Below are positions 1 through 7,137 of a stretch of 14,693 nucleotides of DNA, one piece after another. A model generated the notes under the pieces. The model worked only from the letters and a program-made list of their open reading frames with translations, made no database searches and was not told the origin of the DNA. Within the stretch, counting starts at the first letter, position 1. Each line of letters opens with the position of its first letter. The translations under genes and the position numbers were made by a program. This DNA is from Actinomycetota bacterium (GTDB lineage Bacteria; Actinomycetota; Nitriliruptoria; Nitriliruptorales; JAHWKO01): contig JAHWKO010000059.1 of assembly GCA_019347855.1 (NCBI GenBank), positions 1-14,693 of the forward strand. The letters are read 5' to 3'.

Positions 1-1
1 G

Positions 2-1765
2 GTGCTGAGCGAGACCGGCTACCTCGAGGCGCTGGAGGCCGAGCGCACCATCGAGGCGCGGGGGCGCATCGAGAACCTCCAGGAGCTCGTGGAGGTCGCG
101 CGCGAATACGACGCGACCAGCGGGGGTCAGGATGGCGGCCTGGAGGACTTCCTCTCCCAGATCAGCCTGGTCGCCGACGCCGACACCCGCCGCGACGACG
201 AGGGAATGGTGACCCTGATGACCCTCCACAACGCCAAGGGCCTCGAGTACCCCGTGGTCGCAGCCCCGTTCCTGTGGTCCGCCGGCCGCACGTGGGAGGG
301 CGTCCCCGTCTTCCACGACCCCCAGCACGGCGACGAGCGGACCGTCGACGCCGGCGGCAAGGGCAACTGGGAGGAGTTCGACGACCACCACGACCGTGCG
401 ATCGAGGAGAAGCAGGGCGAGGACCTGCGGCTGCTGTACGTCGCGCTGACCCGTGCCCGCCACCAGGCGCTGCTGTGGTTCGCGCCCGCGAGCAACAGCG
501 ACCGGTCGCCGCTGGCGAAGGTGCTGTTCGGGTTGCGCGACCGGGACGGGCGCGTGGACACCACCGGCATCGGGCGCGTGACGAGCGACGACCGCCTCAA
601 CGGCAAGCTGCGAGCGCTCGCCGGGTCCGCCGGTGGACGCATCGCGATCGAGGCGGTGCCACGGATGCCGTCCGACGAACGGTGGACGGGGCGCGAGGAC
701 GACGCGGCCGAGCTGGTCACCGCGACCTTCGACCGGGAGCTCGACCGGGCGTGGCGGCGGACCTCCTACAGCCGTCTCACCGCACGGCACGACGGCGCGC
801 CACGGGTCGGCAGCGAGCCCGAGGAGCCGGTGAAGGACGACGAGGGCCTGGCCGAGGGGGTCGCGGCGCTCCACGGTCCGAGACCCGCCGAGACGCCCAC
901 GCTCGACGAAGCGGCGCTGCGCGACGTCCGGCTGCCGCTGGCAGGCATGCCCGGCGGCACCGAGATCGGGACGTTCATCCACTCGGTGCTCGAACACACC
1001 GACTTCGCCGCGCGGCCCCTGTCCGACGAGATCGTGCGGACGCTCGAGGAGCAGGGACGGCGGCGGCGGGTCGACGTGGGCGACCGGGCCGCGGTGGTCG
1101 AGGGCCTGGAGCTCGCACTGACGACGGACCTCGGCGACCTGACCGACGGCTGCGCGCTCGCGGACCTCGGGCAGACGCAGCGCCTCGACGAGCTCGGGTT
1201 CGAGTTCCCCGTCGACGTGCACGGTGCCGGTGGGCTGCACGTCGCGGACATCGGACGGCTGCTGGACGCGCACCTGGATCGCGCCGACCCGCTCGCCGGG
1301 TACGCGCAACGGCTCCAGGACCCGCTGTTCGAGGTCGACGTGCGCGGGTACCTGAACGGGTCGATCGACCTCGTGCTGCGCGTGGACGGTCCCGACGGAC
1401 AGCCGCGGTTCGTCGTCGCGGACCACAAGACCAACCGGCTCGCCCCGTTCGGCGAGGACCTCACCGCCTGGCACTACCGCCCCGAAGCGATGGCCGAAGC
1501 GATGATCCGCGGGCACTACCCCCTCCAGGCGCTGCTCTACACCGTCGCCGTCCACCGCTACCTGCGGTGGCGCCTGCGTGGACCGAAGGGGCGGCCGATC
1601 TACGACCCCCGCCGGCACCTCGGCGGGGTCGCCTACCTGTTCCTCCGCGGGATGGTCGGCGTCACGCACCGCGGGCAGCCCTGCGGGGTGTTCGCCTGGA
1701 GACCGCCCGCGGCGCTGATCGTCGAGCTGTCGGACCTGCTGGACCACGGGAGGATCGCCGCGTGA
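2..1765 (+). CDS. recB: RecB-like exodeoxyribonuclease V beta subunit, 3' part (5' end outside window); N-terminal stretch PcrA-like
   Basis: The 3' part of a UvrD-superfamily helicase-nuclease. RecB is the 3'-5' helicase and nuclease subunit of RecBCD, which processes double-strand breaks. In fragment numbering, helicase motif V (TLHNAKGLEYPVV) is at about 74-86 and motif VI (LLYVALTRAR) at 144-153. The RecB-family nuclease domain follows: His327 in GTFIHSVLEH, Asp456 in GSIDLVL, Asp474 and Lys476 in ADHKTN, the QALLY segment at 509-513, and the RecB C-terminal signature YLFLRGM at 545-551. All nuclease metal-site residues are therefore present. The reading frame is open to the window edge, so the start is not here and the first GTG is not a proposed start. 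Residues 1-86 match PcrA/UvrD (VENLxELVxVAREY, DFLSQISLVADAD) rather than RecB, which raises the question of a chimera. The stop overlaps the recD start in GTGA. Confidence 0.88.
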   Translation: MLSETGYLEALEAERTIEARGRIENLQELVEVAREYDATSGGQDGGLEDFLSQISLVADADTRRDDEGMVTLMTLHNAKGLEYPVVAAPFLWSAGRTWEGVPVFHDPQHGDERTVDAGGKGNWEEFDDHHDRAIEEKQGEDLRLLYVALTRARHQALLWFAPASNSDRSPLAKVLFGLRDRDGRVDTTGIGRVTSDDRLNGKLRALAGSAGGRIAIEAVPRMPSDERWTGREDDAAELVTATFDRELDRAWRRTSYSRLTARHDGAPRVGSEPEEPVKDDEGLAEGVAALHGPRPAETPTLDEAALRDVRLPLAGMPGGTEIGTFIHSVLEHTDFAARPLSDEIVRTLEEQGRRRRVDVGDRAAVVEGLELALTTDLGDLTDGCALADLGQTQRLDELGFEFPVDVHGAGGLHVADIGRLLDAHLDRADPLAGYAQRLQDPLFEVDVRGYLNGSIDLVLRVDGPDGQPRFVVADHKTNRLAPFGEDLTAWHYRPEAMAEAMIRGHYPLQALLYTVAVHRYLRWRLRGPKGRPIYDPRRHLGGVAYLFLRGMVGVTHRGQPCGVFAWRPPAALIVELSDLLDHGRIAA

Positions 1766-3639
1766 CCGCCACCGATGTGCGCGCCCCGACCGAGGATCCG
1801 CACGACGTCCACGCCGTGCACCGCGTACCCGGGCCGCTCGCCCCGTTCGTGGCCGCCGGCGTGCTCGCCCCCGCCGACGTGCACACGGCCACGACCCTCT
1901 GCCGGCTCGGCGGCGATGACCGACCCGAGGTGCTCCTCGCGGTCGCGCTGGCCGTCCGCGGCCCCCGCCTGGGGCACGTCTGCATCGACCTCACCACCGT
2001 GCGCGACACCGTCCTGCCCGACGAGGACGCGCCCGTGGACCCGGACACGCTGTCGTGGCCGGACCCGGAGCTATGGCAGGCAGCCGTCGAGGACAGCCCG
2101 CTCACGGGCGACGCCGACGACCGGCCGCTGAGGGTCCACGGGGGGCGCCTGTACCTCGACCGCTACTGGCGCTACGAGCGACGGGTCGTCGACGCGCTCC
2201 GGCGCCACGCCGCAGCCACGGTCGCCGATGTGGACGACGACGGCCTCGGGGAGGCCCTGGACCGCCTGTTCGGAGCCCCCCGTGGCGACGCTGCCGATCG
2301 CCAGCGTGCGGCGGCGACGTTGGCGGTCCGCCGTCGGCTCGCCGTGATCGCCGGGGGACCCGGTACCGGCAAGACCTACACGATCGCCCGCGTGCTCACG
2401 CTCCTGCACGAGCAGCACCGCGGGGCGCGGGACCTACGCGTGGCGCTCGTCGCCCCGACCGGGAAGGCCGCCGCCCGCATGGAGGAGGAGATCCACGCCG
2501 CGGCCGGCTCGATCGACACCGACGAGGACACCCGCGCCGCGCTGGTGGACGCCGAGGCCTCGACGATCCACCGTCTGCTTCGGGTCGACCCCGGCAACCG
2601 CAGCCGCTTCCGGCACGACCGGGACAACCCGCTGCCGCACGATGTGGTGGTGTGCGACGAGACCTCGATGGTGTCCCTCGCGCTGATGGCGAAGCTGCTC
2701 GAGGCGCTGCGTCCCGAGACGCGGCTGATCCTCGTCGGCGATCCCGAGCAGCTGGCATCGGTCGAGGCCGGAGCCGTGCTCGGCGACATCGTGGGACCGG
2801 CGACCGGTGGGGCGGCGACCGGCATCGGCTCCAGCATCGCGGTGCTGACCCGGGTTCACCGTTTCAGCGAGGACTCCGGCATCGCCGCGCTCGCGCGAGC
2901 GATCCAGTCCGGCCACGCGGATGCGGCCGTGGACGTCCTGTCCTCGGGCCGGCCCGACCTGCGCTGGCTGGACGTCGACGCGGACGCCTCGGCCGACGAC
3001 CGGGTCCTGCGACCTCTGCGCGACCTGGTGGTCGACAACGGCCGCCGCTGTCACGCCGCAGCGCGCAGTGGCGACGCCGCCGGCGCCCTGCTCGCGCTCA
3101 CGGAGCTGCGGGTGCTCTGCGCGCACCGCCGGGGCCCGCACGGGGTCGCGAGCTGGGTGCCGCTGATCGAGCGCTGGCTCGCACGCGGCGTCGACGGGTA
3201 CGACCCGTCGGGCCTGTGGTACCTCGCACAGCCGGTACTCGTGACGCGCAACGACCACCGGCTCGGCATCTTCAACGGGGACATCGGGGTCGTCGTCGCC
3301 GGAGAGGACGGGCTCACGATCGCCTTCGAAGGGGCCGAGGGACCCCGCCGCTTCGGACCGACCCGGCTCGAGGCCACCGAGACCGTCCACGCCATGACGA
3401 TCCACAAGAGCCAGGGCTCGCAGTTCCTCGACGTCGTCGTCGTGCTGCCGGACGCGACGTCGCCGATCCTCACCCGAGAGCTGCTCTACACAGGTGTGAC
3501 CCGGGGACAGCGCTCGGCGACGGTCGTCGGCACCGCGGACGCCGTCCGCGCCGCGGTGGAGCGTCGCGTGCAGCGTGCCTCGGGCCTGGGCCCGGCCCTG
3601 TGGGAGACGGCTGACGGTTCAGCAGCCCCCGCCGGGTGA
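1762..3639 (+). CDS. recD: Exodeoxyribonuclease V alpha subunit RecD
   Basis: A 625-aa superfamily 1B helicase, the 5'-3' motor of RecBCD acting with RecB on double-strand ends. An N-terminal region (about 1-185) precedes the motor. Walker A is GGPGTGKT at 198-205, Walker B is VVVCDETSM at 295-303, and motif III (LVGDPEQLASVEAGAVLGDI) begins at 324. The UvrD_C2-like C-terminal part has MTIHKSQGSQF (545-555) and the arginine-finger motif YTGVTRG (576-582). Length is normal for the family. The GTG start at 1762 is chosen because it overlaps the recB stop by 4 bases (GTGA), giving translational coupling, and because it yields a typical RecD N-terminus; the same frame stays open further upstream only by running through recB. 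The 3' end overlaps the converging lipoprotein gene by 21 bases. Confidence 0.93.
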   Translation: MTATDVRAPTEDPHDVHAVHRVPGPLAPFVAAGVLAPADVHTATTLCRLGGDDRPEVLLAVALAVRGPRLGHVCIDLTTVRDTVLPDEDAPVDPDTLSWPDPELWQAAVEDSPLTGDADDRPLRVHGGRLYLDRYWRYERRVVDALRRHAAATVADVDDDGLGEALDRLFGAPRGDAADRQRAAATLAVRRRLAVIAGGPGTGKTYTIARVLTLLHEQHRGARDLRVALVAPTGKAAARMEEEIHAAAGSIDTDEDTRAALVDAEASTIHRLLRVDPGNRSRFRHDRDNPLPHDVVVCDETSMVSLALMAKLLEALRPETRLILVGDPEQLASVEAGAVLGDIVGPATGGAATGIGSSIAVLTRVHRFSEDSGIAALARAIQSGHADAAVDVLSSGRPDLRWLDVDADASADDRVLRPLRDLVVDNGRRCHAAARSGDAAGALLALTELRVLCAHRRGPHGVASWVPLIERWLARGVDGYDPSGLWYLAQPVLVTRNDHRLGIFNGDIGVVVAGEDGLTIAFEGAEGPRRFGPTRLEATETVHAMTIHKSQGSQFLDVVVVLPDATSPILTRELLYTGVTRGQRSATVVGTADAVRAAVERRVQRASGLGPALWETADGSAAPAG

Positions 3640-4374
3640 CGGACGATCCGGGATCGACGGATCGACGACCTCGATGTGGACGTGGGGCCAGCTGGGCTCG
3701 GCGGTCTCGTCGTCCACCTGCGACCGGAACGGGAGCGGGGTCGGTCCCGAGGCGAGGACGGTGATGCCGGCCTCGACACGATCGCCGGCCCGGACCCGGA
3801 CGCCGTCGATGTGCAGGAGCTTGACCTCCCAGGCCGGGTTCGCGTCCGGGGCGATCACCGCGTAGTCGTCGGAGTGCTCGCAGTAGAGGACGTAGGTGCC
3901 CGCCCGCTTCACGGTGCCGGTGACGGGAGCACGGATCTCGACGTCCGGATCGACCACCAGATCCGCCGCCGTGTGCGCACCCGTGTCACGCTCGCGCGAC
4001 TCCAGCGTCAGAGCACGGATCGCGGTGTCCAGGACCGCCATCTCCCGAGCCCCGTCGTGGTTGGACTCGTGGAAGCCGACGCGCTCGACGCGGGCGGACG
4101 GGTGGTGCAGCACGATGCCCCCGACGGTCGCGAAGGGTGTCCAGTCGTTGGCGGTGACCGACCGCGCCATCCGCGCGGTCACCGCGGGAGAGGCGACCGG
4201 CGCTGGGGCGACCTCGACCTCGGCGGCGGGCTCCGCCTGGACCTCGGAGACGGGGGTGGGCGAACCAGCGGGCTCGGACCGGTCCGCGGTCGTCCCGAGC
4301 GGCGTCTGGCTACCGCACGCGGACAGCACGGTCAGCGTCGCGGCGAACGCCGCGATCGTTCGGAGTCGGTGCAC
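3619..4374 (-). CDS. Secreted lipoprotein with M23/LytM-like metallopeptidase domain
   Basis: A 251-aa exported lipoprotein. The signal peptide has Arg3/Arg5, a hydrophobic core (IAAFAATLTVL) and a lipobox LSAC with the lipid-modified Cys at position 20. A Pro/Ala/Glu-rich linker (about 21-65) follows, as expected for a protein crossing the cell wall. The C-terminal domain reads as an M23 peptidase fold: HTAAD (His134, Asp138) as the HxxxD metal motif, APVTGTV just after it, LLHIDG with His188, VRAGDRVEAG, and PHVHIE with His231/His233. These five positions match the zinc ligands and catalytic histidines of LytM, so cell-wall peptidase activity is plausible but is inference. The HTAAD sequence and the long insert after G210 are atypical. 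The GTG start (complement of 4372-4374) is set by a GGGGGAC ribosome site about 8 bases upstream and by the signal peptide. It converges on recD with a 21-base overlap. Confidence 0.72.
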   Translation of the reverse strand: MHRLRTIAAFAATLTVLSACGSQTPLGTTADRSEPAGSPTPVSEVQAEPAAEVEVAPAPVASPAVTARMARSVTANDWTPFATVGGIVLHHPSARVERVGFHESNHDGAREMAVLDTAIRALTLESRERDTGAHTAADLVVDPDVEIRAPVTGTVKRAGTYVLYCEHSDDYAVIAPDANPAWEVKLLHIDGVRVRAGDRVEAGITVLASGPTPLPFRSQVDDETAEPSWPHVHIEVVDPSIPDRPSPGGGC

Positions 4375-4519
4375 GTGCGGGTCCCCCGTTCGGTCACGTG
4401 GACCCCCGAGGGTACGGCGGGTCCTCCCGGATGGCCGGGGCATCTCTCGGCACGTGCCCCGGGGCCGCGTAACCCTTGCAGCAGCAACCATCGGCCAGCG
4501 GAACCTCGGAGGACCTGCC
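4375..4519. promoter_or_regulatory. Divergent intergenic region between lipoprotein and doxX, with repeated CACGTG sites
   Basis: This 145-bp region drives genes on both strands. CACGTG occurs at 4372-4377 (at the lipoprotein start codon), 4395-4400 and 4451-4456; the last is the centre of a perfect 10-bp palindrome GGCACGTGCC (4449-4458). A TACCCT -10-like hexamer for the lipoprotein lies on the minus strand at 4414-4409. On the plus strand TAACCCT at 4470-4476 is a weak -10-like candidate for doxX. No convincing -35 boxes are seen. The palindromes could be operator sites; no regulator gene is adjacent to name. Confidence 0.4.
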
Positions 4520-5053
4520 ATGGAGATCGGACCGCTGCTGCTGCGCGTCGTGATCGGACTGCTGTTCATCGGGCACGGCACCCAGAAGCTGTTCGGGTGG
4601 TTCGGCGGCCACGGGATCGAGGGCACCGTCGGCTTCTACGAGCAGCTGGACTACCCCAAGCCCCGGTTCATGGCGATCGTCGCGGGCGCGACGGAGGCCG
4701 GGTCGGGGCTCCTGCTGACGCTGGGGCTGTTCACCCCGCTGGCCGCGGCGGGCATCATCGGGGTGATGATCAACGCCGCCGTCACCGCGCACGCGGACAA
4801 CGGCCTCTGGAGCACCAACGGCGGGTACGAGTACAACCTCGTCCTGGCCACGGCCGCCGCCACGCTCGCGTTCACGGGCCCCGGGTCCCTGGCGCTGAGC
4901 CAGACCGGTGGTCCCGTCTGGGGGCTGGCCGCGATCGCCTTGGCCGTACTGGCCGCGCTGTCCGTCCTCGCGTTGCGTTCGGCTCGTTCGACCTCCGTCG
5001 ACCAGACGACGAGCGACACCGAGGGAACAGCCGACGAGCGGCAGGCCGCGTGA
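4520..5053 (+). CDS. DoxX family integral membrane protein
   Basis: A 177-aa small membrane protein with the DoxX family hallmark GHGTQKLFGWFGGHG (18-32) right after the first hydrophobic segment (5-20). Further membrane segments are visible at about 52-70 with 73-90, 105-120 and 134-153, followed by a charged, soluble C-terminal tail (154-177, rich in Ser, Thr, Asp and Glu). The family is named after a subunit of archaeal thiosulfate:quinone oxidoreductase, but bacterial members of this type have mostly unproven functions; in Mycobacterium tuberculosis a DoxX protein is part of a redox-defence complex. The ATG is preceded by GGAGGA with 6-7 bases spacing. Its stop overlaps the GTG of the hydroquinone reductase gene by 4 bases, so the two are very likely one transcript, suggesting a quinone/thiol redox role (inference). 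Confidence 0.88.
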   Translation: MEIGPLLLRVVIGLLFIGHGTQKLFGWFGGHGIEGTVGFYEQLDYPKPRFMAIVAGATEAGSGLLLTLGLFTPLAAAGIIGVMINAAVTAHADNGLWSTNGGYEYNLVLATAAATLAFTGPGSLALSQTGGPVWGLAAIALAVLAALSVLALRSARSTSVDQTTSDTEGTADERQAA

Positions 5054-6084
5054 CCGAACGCACGAACACCTACGTCGAGGACCTCTACCAGCGGGACACG
5101 GACTACATCGACGACCGCATCACGGCCGACGGCGAGGGCGACTGGCCCGTGGAGCCCGGCCGGTACCGCCTGGTCGTCGCGCGCGCCTGCCCCTGGGCGA
5201 ACCGGTCGATCATCGTCCGGCGCCTGGTGGGGCTCGAGGACGCGCTCTCGATGGGCGTCACCGGGCCGACCCACGACTGGCGCAGCTGGACCTTCGACCT
5301 GGACCCGGGCGGCGTCGACCCCGTCCTCGGCATCGAGCGGCTCCGCGAGGCGTACCTCGAACGCTTCCCGGGCTACGACGAGGGCGACCGCGGCATCACC
5401 GTGCCCGCGATCGTCGACATCCCGTCGGGTCAGGTCGTCACCAACGACTTCCCGCAGATCACCCTGGATCTGTCCACCGAGTGGGCCGCGCACCACCGGG
5501 ACGGAGCGCCGGACCTGTACCCCGAGGAGCACCGCGACGAGATCGACGAGGTGATCGAGGTCGTCTACCACGACGTGAACAACGGCGTGTACGAGGCCGG
5601 GTTCGCGGGCCAGCAGGACGCCTACGAGGAGGCCTACGAGCGGCTGTTCGCCAGGCTCGACTGGCTCGAGGACCGGCTGAGCGATCAGCGCTACCTCGTC
5701 GGTGACACGATCACCGAGGCCGACGTCCGTCTGTTCACGACCCTGGCCCGGTTCGACGCCGTCTACCACAACCACTTCCGGTGCAACCGCAACAAGCTCG
5801 TGGAGATGCCGGTGCTGTGGGCGTACGCCCGGGACCTGTTCCAGACCCCCGGGTTCGGCGACACGATCGACTTCGTCCACATCAAGCGGCACTACTACCT
5901 GGTGCACGAGGAGCTGAACCCGACCGGCATCGTCCCGGCCGGACCCGACCTCACGGCGTGGGCCGACCCGCACGACCGGGAGGTGCTCGACGGGTCCCCG
6001 TTCGGCGACGGCACCCCGCCGCCTCCCCCGTCCCCCGACGAGCGCGTCCCCCCGGAGCACAACCCAGCACTGGCCCTGCTCTAG
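5050..6084 (+). CDS. Xi-class glutathione S-transferase / (glutathionyl or mycothiolyl) hydroquinone reductase
   Basis: A 344-aa protein of the YqjG/ECM4 (Xi-class) family. These enzymes reductively remove a thiol conjugate from hydroquinones, using an active-site cysteine. The signature RACPWANR gives catalytic Cys47. Other family marks are TVPAIVD (about residues 117-123), TNDFPQI, YHDVNNGVYEAGFA in the helical domain, RYLVGDTITEADVRLFTTLARFDAVYHNHFRCN, and the tyrosine-rich HIKRHYY near 280. If the host is an actinobacterium the physiological thiol is probably mycothiol rather than glutathione (inference). The GTG start at 5050 is coupled to doxX through GTGA; no better start lies downstream before the conserved region. 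The C-terminus ends in an unusual Pro-rich tail (a run of five prolines, then PDERVPP) that the family does not normally need. Confidence 0.9.
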   Translation: MTERTNTYVEDLYQRDTDYIDDRITADGEGDWPVEPGRYRLVVARACPWANRSIIVRRLVGLEDALSMGVTGPTHDWRSWTFDLDPGGVDPVLGIERLREAYLERFPGYDEGDRGITVPAIVDIPSGQVVTNDFPQITLDLSTEWAAHHRDGAPDLYPEEHRDEIDEVIEVVYHDVNNGVYEAGFAGQQDAYEEAYERLFARLDWLEDRLSDQRYLVGDTITEADVRLFTTLARFDAVYHNHFRCNRNKLVEMPVLWAYARDLFQTPGFGDTIDFVHIKRHYYLVHEELNPTGIVPAGPDLTAWADPHDREVLDGSPFGDGTPPPPPSPDERVPPEHNPALALL

Positions 6085-6087
6085 CCT
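6082..6087 (+). promoter_or_regulatory. Putative -10 box (TAGCCT) for a leaderless acetyltransferase transcript
   Basis: TAGCCT fits the actinobacterial TAnnnT -10 pattern and overlaps the stop codon of the preceding gene. Its end is only 8 bases from the GTG start at 6096, which places the expected transcription start at about 6094. No purine-rich ribosome site lies before the GTG, consistent with a leaderless message. No -35 box is recognisable. Confidence 0.3.
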
Positions 6088-6095
6088 CCACGCCC

Positions 6096-6629
6096 GTGAG
6101 CGACGTGCACGTCACCGACGCGACCTCCGGGGAGTGGCAGCGGGTCAGGGACCTGCGGCTCACCGCGCTCGCGGACGCGCCCGACGCCTTCTGGTCCACG
6201 CTCGAGGAGGAACGTGACCGTCCCGAGCAGGAGTGGCGAGCGTGGATCGAGCGCGAACGGTCCAGCCTCCTCATCGCGCGCACGGTCGACGACGGATCGA
6301 CGAGGGACGCCGCGCTCGCGGTGGTCGGCGCGCACCACGAGGACGAGGGGGTCGCGGGCCTCTACGCCGTCTGGGTGGCGCCCTGGGCTCGGGGTCGCGG
6401 CGTCGGTGGTGCGCTGATGCGTGCGGTCGTCGCGCGAGCCGAGCAGATGGGCTTCCCGCGCATCCTGCTGGACGTCGGAGACCACAACGCCCCGGCGATC
6501 GCGCTCTACGAGCGGTTCGGGTTCGAACCCACCGGCCGGACCTCGGTCTTCCCGGAGCCCAGGCAGCACATCACCGAGCACGAACGGGCGCGTGAGCTCG
6601 CGCTGGCTAGCGACGGCGGGTCGTCCTGA
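6096..6629 (+). CDS. GNAT family N-acetyltransferase
   Basis: A 177-aa GNAT-fold protein that would transfer an acetyl group from acetyl-CoA to an amine; the substrate cannot be told from sequence. The acetyl-CoA pyrophosphate-binding motif is VAPWARGRGVGGALM (94-108), matching R/QxxGxG/A. Motif B is NAPAIALYERFGFEPTGR (131-148), which is typical of RimI-like and small-molecule acetyltransferases. The N-terminal segment DAPDAFWSTLEEE is common in GNATs annotated as possible self-protection enzymes. GTG 6096 lies 11 bases after the hydroquinone reductase stop with no ribosome site; it is chosen because it gives the standard family N-terminus. It could be read through from the doxX operon or be leaderless from its own promoter. 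The 3' end overlaps the converging PPOX gene by 23 bases. Confidence 0.88.
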   Translation: MSDVHVTDATSGEWQRVRDLRLTALADAPDAFWSTLEEERDRPEQEWRAWIERERSSLLIARTVDDGSTRDAALAVVGAHHEDEGVAGLYAVWVAPWARGRGVGGALMRAVVARAEQMGFPRILLDVGDHNAPAIALYERFGFEPTGRTSVFPEPRQHITEHERARELALASDGGSS

Positions 6630-7047
6630 CGCCGCGCCCCGGCCGCCAGGTCGTGAACGCCAGCTCGTCCCCGTCGACCTGGACGAGACTGACGAGTCCG
6701 AGGTCGACCCGGAAGTAGCTGCCGGGCACGCCGTCCTCCGGCGCGGGGAGCTCGACGAGCGCGCCCGCGAGCTTCGCGTCTCCGCTGGCGAGGTCCTCCT
6801 CGAGCGGAGCACTGTGGATCTCCACCCTGGGGTCGCGCTGGACGTCGGCGAGCTTCCGGGAGCCCGGCATCATCCCCACGGTCACGTCGCCGTCCCCGAT
6901 GCGGACCTCGGTCCCGCTCAGCCGCGGCGACCCGTCGGCGCGGACCGTGCCGATGATGTGGTGCAGGTTCGCGGCGAACCGCTCCCGGACGCGCTCGGCG
7001 AGGTCCGGGGCGTCCGCCTCGAACGCCGCCCATCCTGTCTCTGCCAC
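6607..7047 (-). CDS. Pyridoxamine 5'-phosphate oxidase-like (PPOX class) flavin/F420-binding protein
   Basis: A 146-aa split-barrel protein. The pattern LHHIIGTVRADGSPRLSGTEVRI (28-50) followed by VGMMPGSRKLADVQRDPRVEIHSAP (57-81) is the usual first half of PPOX proteins, in which the strand 'G(T/S)V..DGSP' and the 'K..D...DPRV.I' helix-strand build the flavin site. Members bind FMN, F420 or haem; in actinobacteria many are F420-dependent, but which cofactor applies here is not visible. The GTG at complement 7045-7047 is chosen because AGGGAGG lies 6 bases upstream; an in-frame GTG 27 bases earlier (7074) has no such site. It is divergent from the YetF gene with a 90-bp gap and overlaps the acetyltransferase tail-to-tail by 23 bases. 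Confidence 0.82.
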   Translation of the reverse strand: MAETGWAAFEADAPDLAERVRERFAANLHHIIGTVRADGSPRLSGTEVRIGDGDVTVGMMPGSRKLADVQRDPRVEIHSAPLEEDLASGDAKLAGALVELPAPEDGVPGSYFRVDLGLVSLVQVDGDELAFTTWRPGRGVRTTRRR

Positions 7048-7105
7048 GCGACGCCTCCCTGGTCGGTCGGACACAGAGTGTGCCGTTCGGCCCGGGCGCG
7101 ACGCG

Positions 7106-7111
7106 TAGCCT
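7106..7111 (+). promoter_or_regulatory. Putative -10 box (TAGCCT) for the YetF-domain gene
   Basis: TAGCCT in the divergent gap between the PPOX and YetF genes starts 32 bases before the ATG, the same distance as the TACGGT hexamer before the LLM gene. No clear -35 is present. The call is based on position and pattern only. Confidence 0.3.
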
Positions 7112-7137
7112 CTCGGACCCCGAACGGAGGAGACCAG

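Noticed and set aside
274..1761. Open frame upstream of and continuous with recD
   Set aside because: It is an arginine/proline-rich translation in another frame of recB; recD family homology starts only after 1762, where GTG overlaps the recB stop.
2055..3614. 519-codon open frame on the plus strand inside recD
   Set aside because: Low-complexity Arg/Gly/Ala translation with no family motif; a shadow of recD caused by high GC.
4651..6060. 469-codon open frame on the minus strand opposite doxX and the hydroquinone reductase
   Set aside because: Repetitive Val/Asp/Gly/Arg composition typical of an antisense shadow; both plus-strand genes have clear family motifs.
7048..7074. Upstream GTG start for the PPOX protein
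   Set aside because: It lacks a ribosome site, whereas the GTG at 7047 has AGGGAGG at ideal spacing and gives the family N-terminus.
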